Shown here one piece after another: positions 21,785 through 33,751 of a DNA stretch of 64,000 nt. A model generated the notes under the pieces. That model did not search any database. It saw only the letters and a list, made by a program, of their open reading frames with translations, and was not told where the DNA came from. Within the stretch, counting starts at the first letter, position 1, and each line of letters opens with the position of its first letter. The DNA is taken from assembly GCA_002104935.1 (NCBI GenBank), contig MCGT01000022.1, positions 1 to 64,000 on the forward strand, written 5' to 3'. Position numbers and translations under genes: made by a program. This DNA is from Hesseltinella vesiculosa. Its lineage: Eukaryota; Mucoromycota; Mucoromycetes; Mucorales; Cunninghamellaceae.

Positions 21785-23166
21785 GCTGATAATTCTGTAA
21801 AGTTTAGAATATAATAAAAGAGTAAACAATGAGAGAAAGGAAGAAAAAAAAAAAAAGGTCTTTATTTATAGACGTATTTTTTTTAAGCTTTTTTTTCTTG
21901 ATCAGCATTTTATTGTGTCATTTGAACTGTTTGTTTCATGCAAAGAGGGAAAATAATTTGTATGGCAAATAATAAAAAATAATAATAAAAAAAAGGGGGG
22001 AGAGGAAAGGGGGAGGTAAAGGATTGAAAAGGAAGGTTAAAAAGCAGTTCATTCTTTGTCGTTGTTTTCGGGGGGAGAGAAGCAACACATACACTTACGA
22101 AAGGGCCTTCCTCCCCCTTTTTCAAGTGCTACGCAATTTACAGATCGGAAAAAAAATCTCGATTACTCTCGACCCCCCCCCTTTTTTTTTTCTTTTTTTC
22201 AAAAAAACGGCATACAAACTTGGGAAATGGTCGCCAACCTAAAGGTCATGGGTCCAAATTTGTTGCTAACACTTTTTCATTATCGACCTTTTTTATTTTA
22301 CCTTCCATCTTCCAGTAAAGGAAAACAAACATTGTACAGCACACGCTACGTTTCCATGTGGTCTAGAACGTAAAGAAAAAAGTAAAAAACCAAAAAAAAT
22401 AAAAATAAAAAACGTTGTAATTGAACCTCCACAAAGCTGTGCAACCTTTTTTTCTCTGAGAGTCCAAAAAAAAAAGCATTTATTTTTTCCCTGGCAAGCA
22501 AGTCCTATTGGTTTGTTTAGAGAAAGCGACACCCATGTTGTGTTCTTAAATAAAAAACTATTAAAAGGGAGCAGCGCCTAAAAAGATTAGCATTCTGTTT
22601 TTTGTTTTGATTTCAACCTAAATTGCTCGTTATTAAAATGAAAATTCAATTGCGATCTTTCTACTCTTTTTCATTCAAGACAAAAGCGACAAACTCCAGC
22701 AACAGTATTAAACATCCGCACGAATAAGCGCTGTGTCTCCCTTTAAACTTTTTGAAGGTAGTGTGCTTAGGACTCTTTCTCTCCCCCCCCCCAAAAAAAA
22801 AGAAAACGAATCGCATATATCCAATTTGACTTGTCTGTTGTTGAGGTGTTTCATCTGCCCTTTTTTTTTTCTAAAAGCTTAAAATAAACAAACTGTCACA
22901 ATTGGGCCACCCATCCTCCGGTTTTTCTCGGAGACATTCTTTAATGTGAACGATGCTCAGGGCTGGTTTTTTTATTCTTTACCAACTAAAAACGATCACC
23001 AATGTTGGTGAATCGTAAGCGTCGAAAATAGAATTTGTTGCAATTGCTTTTTAAGATTTTTTAAATCAAGAATGACAAGGATTAAAAAATAACGATGGAT
23101 TTCAAGGGGTGCAGCATTCCAAAAAAAATAAGGGAAGGAGGCACTGTTTACAAAAACTGAAAAAAT
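21785..23166. promoter_or_regulatory. Long upstream region of the WOPR gene
   Basis: About 1.4 kb, A/T rich with many homopolymer runs and no coding signal. Long upstream regions are usual for WOPR master regulators, so most of it may be regulatory. The final part should hold the promoter of the plus-strand FYVE-RING gene. Confidence 0.4.
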
Positions 23167-24624
23167 ATGCTATCGTTCCCATTTTTCGGTAAGAGGACGA
23201 GGGTGTTGCCGACGACGCTGAGCAGGTCACGTGGTCCACTTACAAAAAAAAAAAGAGGCAGTTCACTCCGCAGGTGAGCATTTTTCTCCTGACTTGTTTT
23301 TTTTTTCACGCTGGCGTCATCTCATTCTTATGGTCCCGGGGGGATCTTTACAGTTCCCAAACTAAAGCCTTTCTCTAAAGCAAAAGCCTGTTCAGAATGC
23401 AAAGAACACTTTAACTTGTTTCGACAAAAATACCATTGTAGAAATTGTGGTAAATACATAATGAAATAAATATTATCTCTGGAGGACTCACGATTCTTTT
23501 GCAGGTGTTGTTGCATGTAGCGATTGTTCTCAGCAGCGCCATGCATTACCCAAGTTTGGCTACGATAGGTAAGAGCAGTATTGTCAGAAAAAGAAGACAA
23601 TGTTTGACGGTTTGTATATATACATATGTTTAGCAACGTCCGATGTTGCGACACTTGTCACAAACTAATCGAGATGCAGCAAAGCAATTCTACCGCCTTG
23701 GCAAATCTACATCTTAAACAACTCAAGCAGTACATCTCCTACTATGAATTGCCTGATCGATTTGTCATTGAAAAGGATGATTTGGTACGATTGATCTTCA
23801 ACACCCGGCCTTTAACCAACGATAATGAGCTTGCCTACCGACGGCACCGTGACATTGATTACCAGAAAATCCAACAAACCACCAATACCCGAACCACACC
23901 CGCTTATCAGACGAATCAGCCTCCCAATCCCTTGGCAACAGCCTATAACCGAGTCAGCGATTTCATCTCTACTGCGGCGACGGCCTTTGAACCCTCCTCA
24001 CCCACCCAACCTTCCAGACCTGCTCCTGGGCCATTTTATACACCCCAGCCGTCCACCAGACCCCATCCCCGCCCAACGGCCAACCCCGCCCCAGCTGTGC
24101 CCCGCTCTACCTCTCGGCCCTCTCCGCCCACACCTCGGCAGCCCACCCGCCCTAGCCCAACGCCTCCTCCCTCTTCGTCCGCGCCCTCTCACAAACCGAA
24201 CGACATCACACTAAAAGAGATTGTCCAGAAAAACATTTCTGTGTCTGCACTGCCTGTCAAGACCCTCAAAGCTCTTTTGGTCGCCAATCGAGTCGAATTG
24301 AGCCATGCACTAGAGAAGCAAGAACTGGTGAAACGTGTTCAGCAGCTGGTCGAGGATGAACAGAAACGGGCCAGCATGGCAATGGATGATGATAGCGATG
24401 ATCTGTGCCGAATCTGCTGCGAAGCACAACAAAACGCCCTGTTCCTCGATTGTTGCCACATGGTTGCTTGCACAGACTGTGGCATGAAGGTAAAAATAAC
24501 AGCAGAAAGGTCCAAAGGAAAGTCGAGGCATTGATTTTATATCCCATAGCTGGTGCAAACCAAGAACGAATGCCCAATTTGCCGTGCCCCCATTCTCAAA
24601 GTTGTACGCGTCTTTCGGTCTTGA
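23167..24624 (+). CDS. FYVE-like and RING zinc-finger E3 ubiquitin ligase (RNF34/rififylin-like)
   Basis: Exons 23167-23188, 23354-23449, 23505-23568, 23634-24489 and 24550-24624, about 370 residues. The N-terminus is a FYVE-type finger: CSECKEHFNLFRQKYHCRNCG, VVACSDCSQQ, RCCDTC. A SAP-like helical stretch follows (HLKQLKQYISYYELPD), then about 110 Pro/Ser/Thr-rich residues, a second SAP-like segment (LPVKTLKALLVANRVE) and a C-terminal RING: CRICCEAQQNALFLDCCHMV, CTDCGMK, CPICRAPI. FYVE, SAP-like, RING in that order is the RNF34/rififylin (CARP) layout, endosome-linked ligases. The first exon is short (MLSFPFF) and the least certain part. The FYVE finger lacks the full basic PI3P pocket, as in rififylin. 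Confidence 0.85.
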
Positions 24625-24775
24625 CTGGGCAGCACTGCTCTTGGATTAAACATTTTCTGTATCACAAGCTTCCGTGTTTATTGCCAATACGGCGATTCTA
24701 AACGAAAAAAAGAGAGGGGATGAAAGATGAATAGAAAAGTTGAACCGGATGGGGGAGAGATAGGCAACGCGACCG

Positions 24776-27379
24776 TTATAGACTGTTGTCATAGAGGTGG
24801 GTCCAGAAACCGCGGGACGTGCCAGTCACCAGGTCATACACATACACCAAATTTCGAATCATTTCACGCAGGCTCCAAAAGCCAATCTGCTTCAGCCGGC
24901 GATTGCGTTCTTGCTGGTCCAACGTCAAATCCACAAAACCTTTGCCCAACTGTTCAGACATTCGGTCGACCAAGGTCGAATCGTAACCCGTCCAGGCACC
25001 ATCAAAGTTGGACAGATCCATGACGACACGGCACTTGATAGGCACAATGGTCTTGTTACGATTGATATAGGCAACGACAGGGCGGACGGTGGCATGGGTG
25101 ACGTACGACAGATCATGTGTCAGCAGCGGCACCGAGGCTTTGCTGTCCTTGAACCGGAAGAGAAAATCCATGACGAATTTCTTGGCATGGTCATGCTTGT
25201 CGCCTGGGCTGGCATGGGTTTTGTGGTTCTTGCCGCCCACCACAAGTACTTCTTCACCATTGCCCACACCCAATGTCACAGGCTGAGGAAGGTCAATGCG
25301 ATCGGTCAGCTCATACACAAGCTGGCGCAGCAACTCTGTCGAATCGGCTTCCGATGCTTCTTGAGGAATGTAAATGTCAGCCGTCACATCCACCGTGCCA
25401 GACACAATCCAACCAGCTGGACCTTGCACGCCACGGTTGATGTGATCAATGGGAACCCCATCAATACGCAAACGGGACTTTTAGCCAATCATAAAATGAA
25501 TGAGTCATTCCTTGTTCGTCCCTCTCTTTTATGAGACTCACTTTTCGCTTGTAGCCTTGTTTCCGCATGGCATTGTCTGTCAGGACACCAAAGCGCGAAG
25601 ATTCACCACCGACAAGCACACCATTGGGGTCCGGGCGTTTGAATGGATAATAATGGTAGATATCATGACTGCGGAACACAAGCTGGCTTTGATCAATATG
25701 GCCCGCTTGTTCCAAGACACTCTTCTCCAATTGTGGGGTATGCACGCTAAATAAACACTTGTCAAAAGCACCTACAATCGACGTTGCACAAAGGAGATCG
25801 TAAAAAAGCCTAGCGTTAAGAAAAAAACAATCAACAAATGTCATCCTCCATTGCTTTTCGTTTTGGTAACTTTACCATTGTTTGCGGAAACGATCTAATT
25901 GCGCTTGGAAAATCGACACAGGGAAAGGACGGAAACCTTTGGGTTGATAAACAGTGACAAGCAAGTCTTCCAACGTAAGCTTTTCTAATTCAAAATCACC
26001 CGGGGTATACTTGTGTCGCGACGCCTTGGGGTCATACTTGGCACTGCGATCCCATCGAACATGGCGTCGGTCCACCACGCCACGTACGCCTTGCACATCC
26101 ACACTTTGCACCAGACCCTTGCCATCCATCCAACGGATCAGACTCAGGGTGCATTCTACTCGATCCAACGTCAGATCAAACCACATCCAATGCTTCAGCA
26201 CATCATTCTGTTGCTCGTCTTCGTCCAAGGTCACGCCCGCGAGCGGGTCGTCGTCTCCCATGAGGTTTGTCATCAGTGCCAGCTGACGCTTGTCATCACG
26301 CTGCAGAGCTGCATTGATTTCTTGCTCAGGGTATCCCAGTTCCGCCAGATGGGCATGCCGCTGGAATTTCTCGCGCTCAGAGCGAGGCATGCGATGGATG
26401 CGAACATTTGTGAACCGGATCTTGCCATCCTTCCAGTTTGGTACAATGGCAGAATCGAACACCACCGTTGCGCCCGTCGCCGATGTCAAATACTTGCCAA
26501 TTTGATAGGCCACCCAACCTACGGAAAAAAAAAAAAAAAAAAAAACAGGTAAACCCTTTTTCATTCTTGTTTGTTTGTTTTCCTACCTTGGACCTGGAGT
26601 GAGTTCGCTAACCAAAGTATCAAGGAAACAAAGCTGGTGGTGCCGACTAGGAGCCAGACAGTGTGACCCAGAAAGAGCCAAGAGAACAGCGCCGTAACAT
26701 CGTTCAATGTCCAGGGCCGCATTTGTCGCATTAGCGGCCATTTGATCCGTACCTTGAGTCGGCCAAAAAACGTCCTTGTTTGCGCCAGAAGCTCATCCTT
26801 ACTAGGCGGATGAGGGAAATGTGGCATGGGCTGGCCATGGTTTTGACTGGTGTGAAGCGAACGGAACTGCTGCAACGGCCGATGACGGACGGACGGCTGA
26901 CGTAAGGACTGTGTGGCATGCCAGCATCGACGGTAATAAGACTGTCGCATGCGCCGGCGATCGATGTGAAGTTGCTCTTGTTCCTTGAGAAGCTGTTTCA
27001 GGTGGTGTCGAAACGTGGAGTAAAGCGAGCGCACGCCCTGAGCAGTGTCCCATTCCATAACGACATGCAGCATAGCTCGCAGAGTCACCAAGGAGGGCGA
27101 GCTGGGTAATGATCGGCGAAAGGCTAGTGGATTTGTTTGGGCATGAGTGGAGGGTGTGGCGGTGGCTGTGTTGGACGCTGCCGTTTGCCATGTGGTGGAG
27201 GTGGAAGTAGCAGCAGCAGCTGACGAGTTAGAAAGTTGGTGGTAACAAGCCGTATCGACATTGTAAGCTGCCATCCCAGGGCCGAGCGACCGATAGAAAA
27301 AGGCTCGTTTCTTTGTTGACAACGTTGCATATTGTCCTTGATGAAACAACGAGGTTTGATATATCCTCTTCAGTGCCAT
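24776..27379 (-). CDS. MDM31: Mdm31/Mdm32-family mitochondrial inner-membrane protein
   Basis: Exons 27379-26587, 26518-25876, 25809-25542 and 25477-24776, about 801 residues, longer than yeast Mdm31 because of a low-complexity N-terminus. That N-terminus (MALKRIYQTSLFHQGQYATL, many Ser/Thr/Ala) suits a mitochondrial presequence. A hydrophobic span (LFLGHTVWLLVGTTSFVSLI) is followed by the family core: GATVVFDSAIVPNWKDGKIR, FTNVRIHR, FDLTLDRVECTLSLIRWMDG, GVRGVVDRRHV. The C-terminal part holds GVPIDHINRGVQGPAGWIVS, GTVDVTADI, NFDGAWTGYDSTLVDRMSEQ. Mdm31/32 act in the inner membrane in mitochondrial shape, mtDNA inheritance and lipid homeostasis, in genetic cooperation with Mdm10, also in this window. 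The plus-strand ORF at 24797-25534 is its shadow. Confidence 0.92.
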
Positions 27380-28032
27380 CGTTCACTCTATAGCAAAAAT
27401 AATAAGAATAACAATAATAAAGAAAAAAAAAACAAAGAACCCTGGTTAGATCGCTACCAACCAATCGTTTAAAAACTTGCCTCTCTTCTAAAACAATTAT
27501 TCTAGTATCCCACTTGCTGTACCCAACAAGTTTTTGTGTATACTTTATCTATTCTTTGATGACTGATAGAGATTTGGAAGTGAAAAGAAACTAGAATGTC
27601 TCTCGTCGCATAGCAGACGGACTTTCCAAAACCAGCCACCAAGGCCTTTTTTTTTTTTTTTTTTTTTTTGGCTTTTTCAGCTCACTTTGTTTTCGATTGG
27701 AAAAGTGAAAAAGCGCCGTAGATCACTTTTGAACGGATGGAACCCATTCGGAATATTCCCGGGTACCGAAGCTGACAAAAGCTGACGTTCGTGAAAAAAC
27801 CACTTCGATTGAACAAGCTTGCCCAGCCAAAGTTCGAAGAAGCATGATTTTCTCCGATCTCCAAGCTCAACAAGCGCGAAAAACGGGGAAAATCAAGCGA
27901 AGTCTGGTCACTTGGGATAACGACTTTTTGTATTCCTTTGGTGTTTTATTATATGGTAATCCATGTGCTTATCAGCTTATGGCCCAAAGAGGACAGTGTA
28001 GATGATGAAAACTTTAGCAAATCAAAGACGTT
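27380..28032. other. Intergenic region upstream of MDM31
   Basis: About 650 bases, no gene. A T run of 23 bases at 27646-27668. It should hold the MDM31 promoter and the 3' untranslated region of the transglutaminase-like gene. Confidence 0.4.
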
Positions 28033-31000
28033 TTAAGAGGATAAAGGGTGGGTGCACATCCAGGTAGCCACGACCAGCCAGCCTGTGGAGTTGTGAGTCA
28101 GGCAAATCAGGGTCCATTTTCCAACTTCAGACAGCGTCACACTGCCGTCATACAAGTGATCTTGAGGGTAATACATAAGCTTAAAGAGCTTGCCACCAGG
28201 GCTTCGGATAGCCAGCTTGTGATGCGACTCTCCACCACGGATAAAAAAGTTGTAGGTTTGTAGCGGATACAAGTAGTAACATTGAGGCTCTTGAACATTG
28301 AATTCGTATTGACAAGGATGCAAGTGAACAAATCCAAACGGGTGCTCGGGCAAGGCCGACCGAACGTGGCCAGAGACATGCTGGGTAAGAGGGAACACCG
28401 CGGCTAAATCGGGCACTTGCAATGTCAAGGTCATTGCCGTCGATGAGGACATATGGCCACCGTTGCCAGAGTAGTTGTCTACCATGCTGTTGATATCATT
28501 TGAAGGCATGTCTGGTCGATAAAACATATGGGTATCCAGCCATTCTAAAGGCGCGACAAACAATTTCAGCCAACCATGAGGCGCGTTTTTGGGAAGCACA
28601 GCTTTGATTTTGTACACCTTCTCGGGATGGCCATCGATGGTTTGGGCAAAACGGCATTGGGCCAATGCGCGCATCACTTGGCCATCTTCTGTTTCCACCA
28701 TGGCTATGCAAATGGTATTGGGGTCTACACGGATGGTTAAGTGGCACATCTGGTCGTCTGTAACGATTAAAGTGTCTGGATTATATCGGATCATTTTCAA
28801 CCGATGAGCGAAAAAGGTTGGCCATACGTACGGCAGGGCAAAAAAGGTTTCCAATGAGATGGCTGGCTCGAGACATTGGTCATGAGGTTCGCAAGGAAAG
28901 TGGGTGTAGATCATGTCGGGAGGTTTGGTCAGGAACCAGTGCTCTTCTATCTGATACTTGTTTTGGGGTTGCGAAGGAAAGGCCAGCCAGCAGTCGACAA
29001 ACCGGTATTCCCCCTCTATTTTGACGCAGCACCAAGCATGGCTTTGCACCACCAACATCGTATCGTCATCATCTTCGGTTGTTGTTGAGTTCGACCTGGC
29101 ATTTTCGATTGTATCCTTTGGCGCTAAAAGCAAGTCCAAAACAAAGTATGAGAGGGAATCCACCTTCTTTTTTTTTTTGGGGGGGGGAAAGAGAGGGACT
29201 ACCTCGCAAATAACCAAAGACAACTCGAGCTTCTTCCATACCAGCAGCCAAGGCCATTTCACAAAACAAGTTGGCCATGCCGATAGAAGAGGAGCATTTG
29301 CGGCGATGAAACACTTGCTGCGCCGATTCTGAATGCAACCAGTCTTCAAAAACCTCGGCGGACCCATCGCCTTGCGGGAGAACACCTTGTCCAGTCATGA
29401 CATCCATCAGAGGCAGCTCCAGTTCGCATTCGTCTGGAGGTTGCTGTGTCTGGCGCTTGCTTGTTGACCAGCGTCGTTTACTCAAAGGCCGATAATTGTT
29501 ACTGGTGCTGTTGTTGGGATTGCTTCCTAAAGGGACGCCGAAAGTGGTGGAAGACGACATGCGGATCTGTTGTTCCAGTTGATCAATTTCTTCAGCGAGT
29601 CGCCGTTCTTCTGGATTTCGTTGGTCGATGATGGATATGTTCAGCATGATCCAGGTAAAGACAGCGCGGAGACGATCCAATTCACGACGATAAGGTCTGA
29701 TTAGACTTTTGAGAGTCAGCAATTTGGGCGTCAAAGCCTGGCCCTGCTGCTGCACATTGGAAGCATAGGTGTCTATTTGGGTGAAGTCTTCGTGTTCCAC
29801 ATCCAGGCTGATGGCTCCACCGACGGTCCAAGATCGGCTAGTTTCATGAGAGAGGAGGTCAGTTCCAGATCCGGTTGACATCGTTCCTTTTTTACCTGAT
29901 CATGTAAAAAGGGTTGTTAATCGTGCCATTGTCTAGTTCGTCGAGAAGAGCAATGTTGTAAAAGTCAATATCGTCAAGGGGAGTCATGGGTCGGGCAACA
30001 CTCCATTGCTGATGGACCAAATGCTGATCCTTGATAGCACCGTCCAGTTTGCTCTTTTGGGGAAGCAACAAGCCGCGGAGACGGCGACTGATGGTACGTT
30101 TGACAGGCATGATATCCGTTTCCGTGCGAGGATTCCAAAACGAAGGCTTCAATTTGGCAGGCGAATCTGTGTGAGCGTCGGCGTCGTCATGCGTACAAGG
30201 TGGGGTGTCCATGTTATCCGGCTCGTAGGTGGAAAAAAGCGTTCCCCGTGACTTCAAGTCGTCTGCAGGTAGTGCGACAGGTTTCACACAAGGTTTTGCT
30301 GACAGCACTCGCCGAAGTTTGGGGGTGGAGGCACGTTTTTCCAAGAGAACAGGGGGGTCAGCACCGAGAGCATCTCCTTGCGAATATCGTCGAGGTCTTG
30401 GGATGGTGGGCAAGTCATGTGAGTGAGGCAGGGATGAGGATAAACAGGAGGAAGACGGCTGAGACGTGGTGTCATCTTTCACACTTCCAGAAGGGCAAGC
30501 AGCAGCATCTCTGAATGCAGCGGGGTGTTTCAAAGTCATCCGATTTACATGTGAACTAGAAGGAGGAGGCATCGGAGGCCAATCGCTTGAGACAGTGGAT
30601 GTGGTCATTGGATGGTGGCGGATGCCTTTCGAAGATCTTGAGTCAGATGTGGAAGTGGTCGAAGATGAGTTGCTATCGAACGTATAAGAAGGGGCAGGAG
30701 ACAGTGGCGAGCGTAGTTTGATATGGTCATACTGATGCAGCTTCCAGCCAGGTTCCGCAGGTGCATAGGCAGTCGAGGGCAGCGGTATAGACGAATTGAC
30801 CGGCGGAGGGGTAGACGGGGATAAAGGATTACGTACGGGCTTTCGTTGAATCTTGTAAAGCGTTAGTTCTTGTTGGCGAAGAAGATCAGATGAAGCACTG
30901 GGAATCTGTGGATTGCGGCGATGCTGATGGTTTGACGGTTGCCGGCTGACAACGGGCTGCCGACTGCGAGATTGCCGTGGATGGGGGTTGTGCGCGGGCT

Positions 31001-31229
31001 GGTAATCAAGGGAGGGTGAACGATGATGGTAATAGCTGGCAGGTCTGCGTTTCTCATTAAACTCTATGGGTTCTAAAACAGCTGTCTTGGTGGCGGACCT
31101 GCTGGGTGGAGAGTAAAGCTTTTTGTGAGAAGAGGGCTTTCTTGGCAAGCTATGTGGAGGGCATTGATCCCAGTATGGAAGACTATAAGAAAAGTCATTT
31201 AGTGCAAACGGGTGTATACGATCTTCCAT
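28033..31229 (-). CDS. Large protein with transglutaminase-like domain lacking the catalytic Cys (Cyk3/KY-like)
   Basis: Three exons, 31229-29896, 29837-29203 and 29123-28033, about 1019 residues. The first 440 residues are Pro/Ser/Arg-rich and look disordered. The core is a transglutaminase-like fold: LDRLRAVFTWIMLNIS, RRKCSSSIGMANLFCEMALA, GMEEARVVFGYL, QSHAWCCVKIEGEYRFVDCW. In active members the nucleophile sits in a C-x-G-(Y)-A-x-L-F pattern; here that position is Ser (SIGMANLF), while the His (SHAW) and Asp (FVDCW) remain. The C-terminal 250 residues look like the beta-sandwich regions of KY-type proteins. The pattern resembles fungal cytokinesis protein Cyk3, whose domain is also non-catalytic, but no SH3 domain is visible. 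The intron at 29838-29895 contains an in-frame-looking ATG, which can mislead prediction into two genes. Confidence 0.75.
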
Positions 31230-31474
31230 TGCTAAAGATCAAGTAAGAAGTTTCAGGAGAAAGCCAAAAAAAATAAACATCACAAAAGAAGGGATCATGC
31301 AGATGACCACCTGGCATATTTCAACCTCCGTTTCTTCGTCCAAAATTGAACAGTTGTTTTTTTCCAAACGAAGGCAGCATGGTAAGGCAAAGGTTACACC
31401 AACATTTGCATTCATTGGACATTCCTTCTTTGGGCCAGTGCTGTTCAAGTGAGTGTGCTATAGTTAAAATGTGA

Positions 31475-31968
31475 AAGATAGATTTTCGCCACCATTTGAC
31501 GACTACCAGGCTTATTCTCATGTGCGAAAAAATCAAATCTTTTTTCAGTGCATTTGCCAGTCTTCAATTGCTTCCACCCACTGTCCCAGAGAGTGGCCAT
31601 TCTAATCGTACTCATCTCTCGACATTTTGTACTCGTATGAAGAGTTTGGGGTGAATTGATTTTGAGCAATTTTGCACTGCGATTTTTGGTCAGATCGCTC
31701 TGGGGGTTCCCTGGCGAAAATGGCCGATTTTCGATTTTTTTTAGCTGGGGAATTGGAGATGTCAACACGACACTGATTAAACGTTGGCTGGGTGACCTCC
31801 ACCAATCGACATCATTTTTTCAGCATTATCATCATTCATGATATTGTGCTTCCATACAAAATTTCAGATATATTCAATCACTCAAAAGTGCTATTCAGCG
31901 ATCGCTTTTTTTTTTTCAGAAACGAGGAAAGAAGATAATAGGTGATTCAACTTCCGCGCAGTGCCTGC
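31475..31968 (+). repeat. Dispersed repeat, copy B (left arm of inverted pair)
   Basis: Forms a long imperfect inverted repeat with 32728-33205. The inner ends match through gcgcagtgcct, and a core of about 380 bases is over 90 percent alike by eye. Outside the core the arms still match (AAAGATTTGATTTTTTC), with a 29-base insertion in this arm near 31560-31588. Same blocks as copy A. A minus-strand ORF in it (31445-31768) mirrors one in the other arm but reflects repeat identity, not proven coding. Confidence 0.8.
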
Positions 31969-32727
31969 TGATGTCGCGCCTCGAGCATTGCAGTTACCTT
32001 GCCATCGGGATAGATTTGCTCTTTGGCGTCGAGGCCCACTAAAAAAAAAGAGAAAAAGATGTTACTCATGCTTGTTTTATATATTGACAAAATCTAACCG
32101 AACCTCACTGTCGTTATGCAAGCTGGTTCTACGTTGGCATCGAAAGAAAAGTGGAAAAGTGAGTTGGCGGTTTGCTTTAGATCTGTCACTTACGGCTTGC
32201 GTTGTAGATACTAGAAGGTGGTATGGTCGTCGCCTGCTTTTAATCATATGCAAATGAAATAGCCTTTGGCTATCAAGAACGTGCTAGTGAACATATTAAT
32301 TAAATTTCATGACTTTGATCCTTGCTGCGACGTCAATGCGGCTGATTCCAAAACCGGTGGCCATCAGAGAACCAAGTTGCAGATCTTTCAGTGATGTGAT
32401 GCTGCTTTGGAAGCGGAAAAGGGGGTTGCTTTCATTTCAGATGGATTTGAGTTATTTTTATAGAATTGTAGGCAGTTGGTACTGTAATCAGGAAGTGCAG
32501 CTGAAAATTCTAAAAAAAATTATCCAAAAATTCAAAGGATAGAGGCTAACCTTCTCCAAGCTATTCGAGAAACAATCCAAATACTGTATTCAACGTTCCA
32601 ACTTGAACGAAATGGTCGATGTCGTAAGCACATTGACCTATGTCACGCTTGACGTATGCCATCTAAATTTGTCCAAGAGGGCACCTCCTTTTTTCAAAGA
32701 TTGCCAACTGCACGGGCATACCTTTTT
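31969..32727. other. Spacer between the inverted repeat arms
   Basis: About 760 bases with no transposase or other recognisable protein. A short ORF at 32309-32542 has no known motif. If the arms are the ends of one element, this is its cargo and the element is non-autonomous. Confidence 0.35.
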
Positions 32728-33205
32728 AGGCACTGCGCGGAAGTTGAATCACCTAATATCTTCTTTCCTCGTTTCTGAAAAAAAAAAGCGATCGCTGAAT
32801 AGCACTTTTGAGTGATTGAATATATCTGAAATTTTGTATGGAAGCACAATATCATGAATGATGATAATGCTGAAAAAATGATGTCGATTGGTGGAGGTCA
32901 CCCAGCCAACGTTTAATCAGTGTCGTGTTGACATCTCCGATTCCCCAGCTAAAAAAAATCGAAAATCGGCCATTTTCGCCAGGGAACCCCCAGAGCGATC
33001 TGACCAAAAATCAAAGTGCAAAATTGCTCAAAATCAATTCATCCCAAACTCTTCATACGAGTACAAAATGTCGAGAGATGAGTACGATTAGAATGGCCAC
33101 TCTCCCAGACAGTGCATGGATAAAAGATTTGATTTTTTCTCACTTGAGAATGATTTGGCGATTCGTCCGATTGGTTCACCCGCAGAAATATCTACTCACG
33201 ACTCA
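32728..33205 (-). repeat. Dispersed repeat, copy C (right arm of inverted pair)
   Basis: Reverse-complement partner of 31475-31968. The two arms are far more similar to each other than to the copies at 18.2, 49.7 and 57.0 kb, so they arose by one event (an inverted duplication, or one element with long terminal inverted repeats). I could not find a clear target-site duplication. Confidence 0.8.
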
Positions 33206-33751
33206 AGTAGAAGTTGTTTTCATGAAGGATTCTCTATCAATTAGACGAAAGGACCAACTGAGTGAGCAAATTACCAAGACATCCTAAAACTGGTCGCAGG
33301 AAGTCTGACAAGCATGGATAAAAACACTCTTTGACATTCTGATAATATTGGCCATCCTGAACATATCTTATGTAGAAGAACGTCAATGAGCATGGTTAAC
33401 ATACATTAGGAGCATCGTGAGCATGCTCTGTGAGCTGGTGAGTACGCGTTGAAGCATCGTGAACACGCGTCGAACTATTGTGATCACGTAGCGTTGGTCT
33501 TCCTTGGGGGGGGGGTGGTCGACTAGCTATGCATTGAGCTCTATCCAGCTAGTTTTGCCGTAACCTATCATCACTCTACCACGAAGTCTTCCTCTTCACT
33601 TCTACCTAATCGTAGTCGCCCCTGTCGTAAACTTCCTGCTCCTCCTAGACTTTCGTTTTTGGCAAATAAAAAAATTTCTGGTCAGATGCTTCAAAAAAAT
33701 CTTTTTTTTTTTTTTTTTTTTTTTGCTTTCGTTACCTTTTCTTTAATTACC
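33206..33751. other. Upstream region of NDC80
   Basis: No gene. Around 33404-33495 there is a short degenerate tandem repeat built on a gcatcgtgagcatgc-like unit with tgatcacg and acgcgt sub-motifs. A T run of about 24 bases lies at 33701-33724. It should contain the NDC80 promoter. Confidence 0.4.

Noticed and set aside
24797..25534. 245-codon plus-strand ORF
   Set aside because: Antisense to the last exon of MDM31; the minus strand encodes conserved family blocks.
28972..29881. Separate gene starting at the ATG at 29881 before the transglutaminase-like exons
   Set aside because: The ATG lies inside an intron; splicing 29896 to 29837 joins the upstream Pro/Ser-rich exon in frame, so one gene is simpler.
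31602..33091. Two similar 67-codon ORFs in the inverted repeat arms as a real protein family
   Set aside because: Their likeness follows from the DNA repeat; other copies (18.2, 57.0 kb) carry indels that ignore the frame.
33404..33495. CRISPR-like repeat array
   Set aside because: Only two or three degenerate units with no regular spacers, and the genome is eukaryotic.
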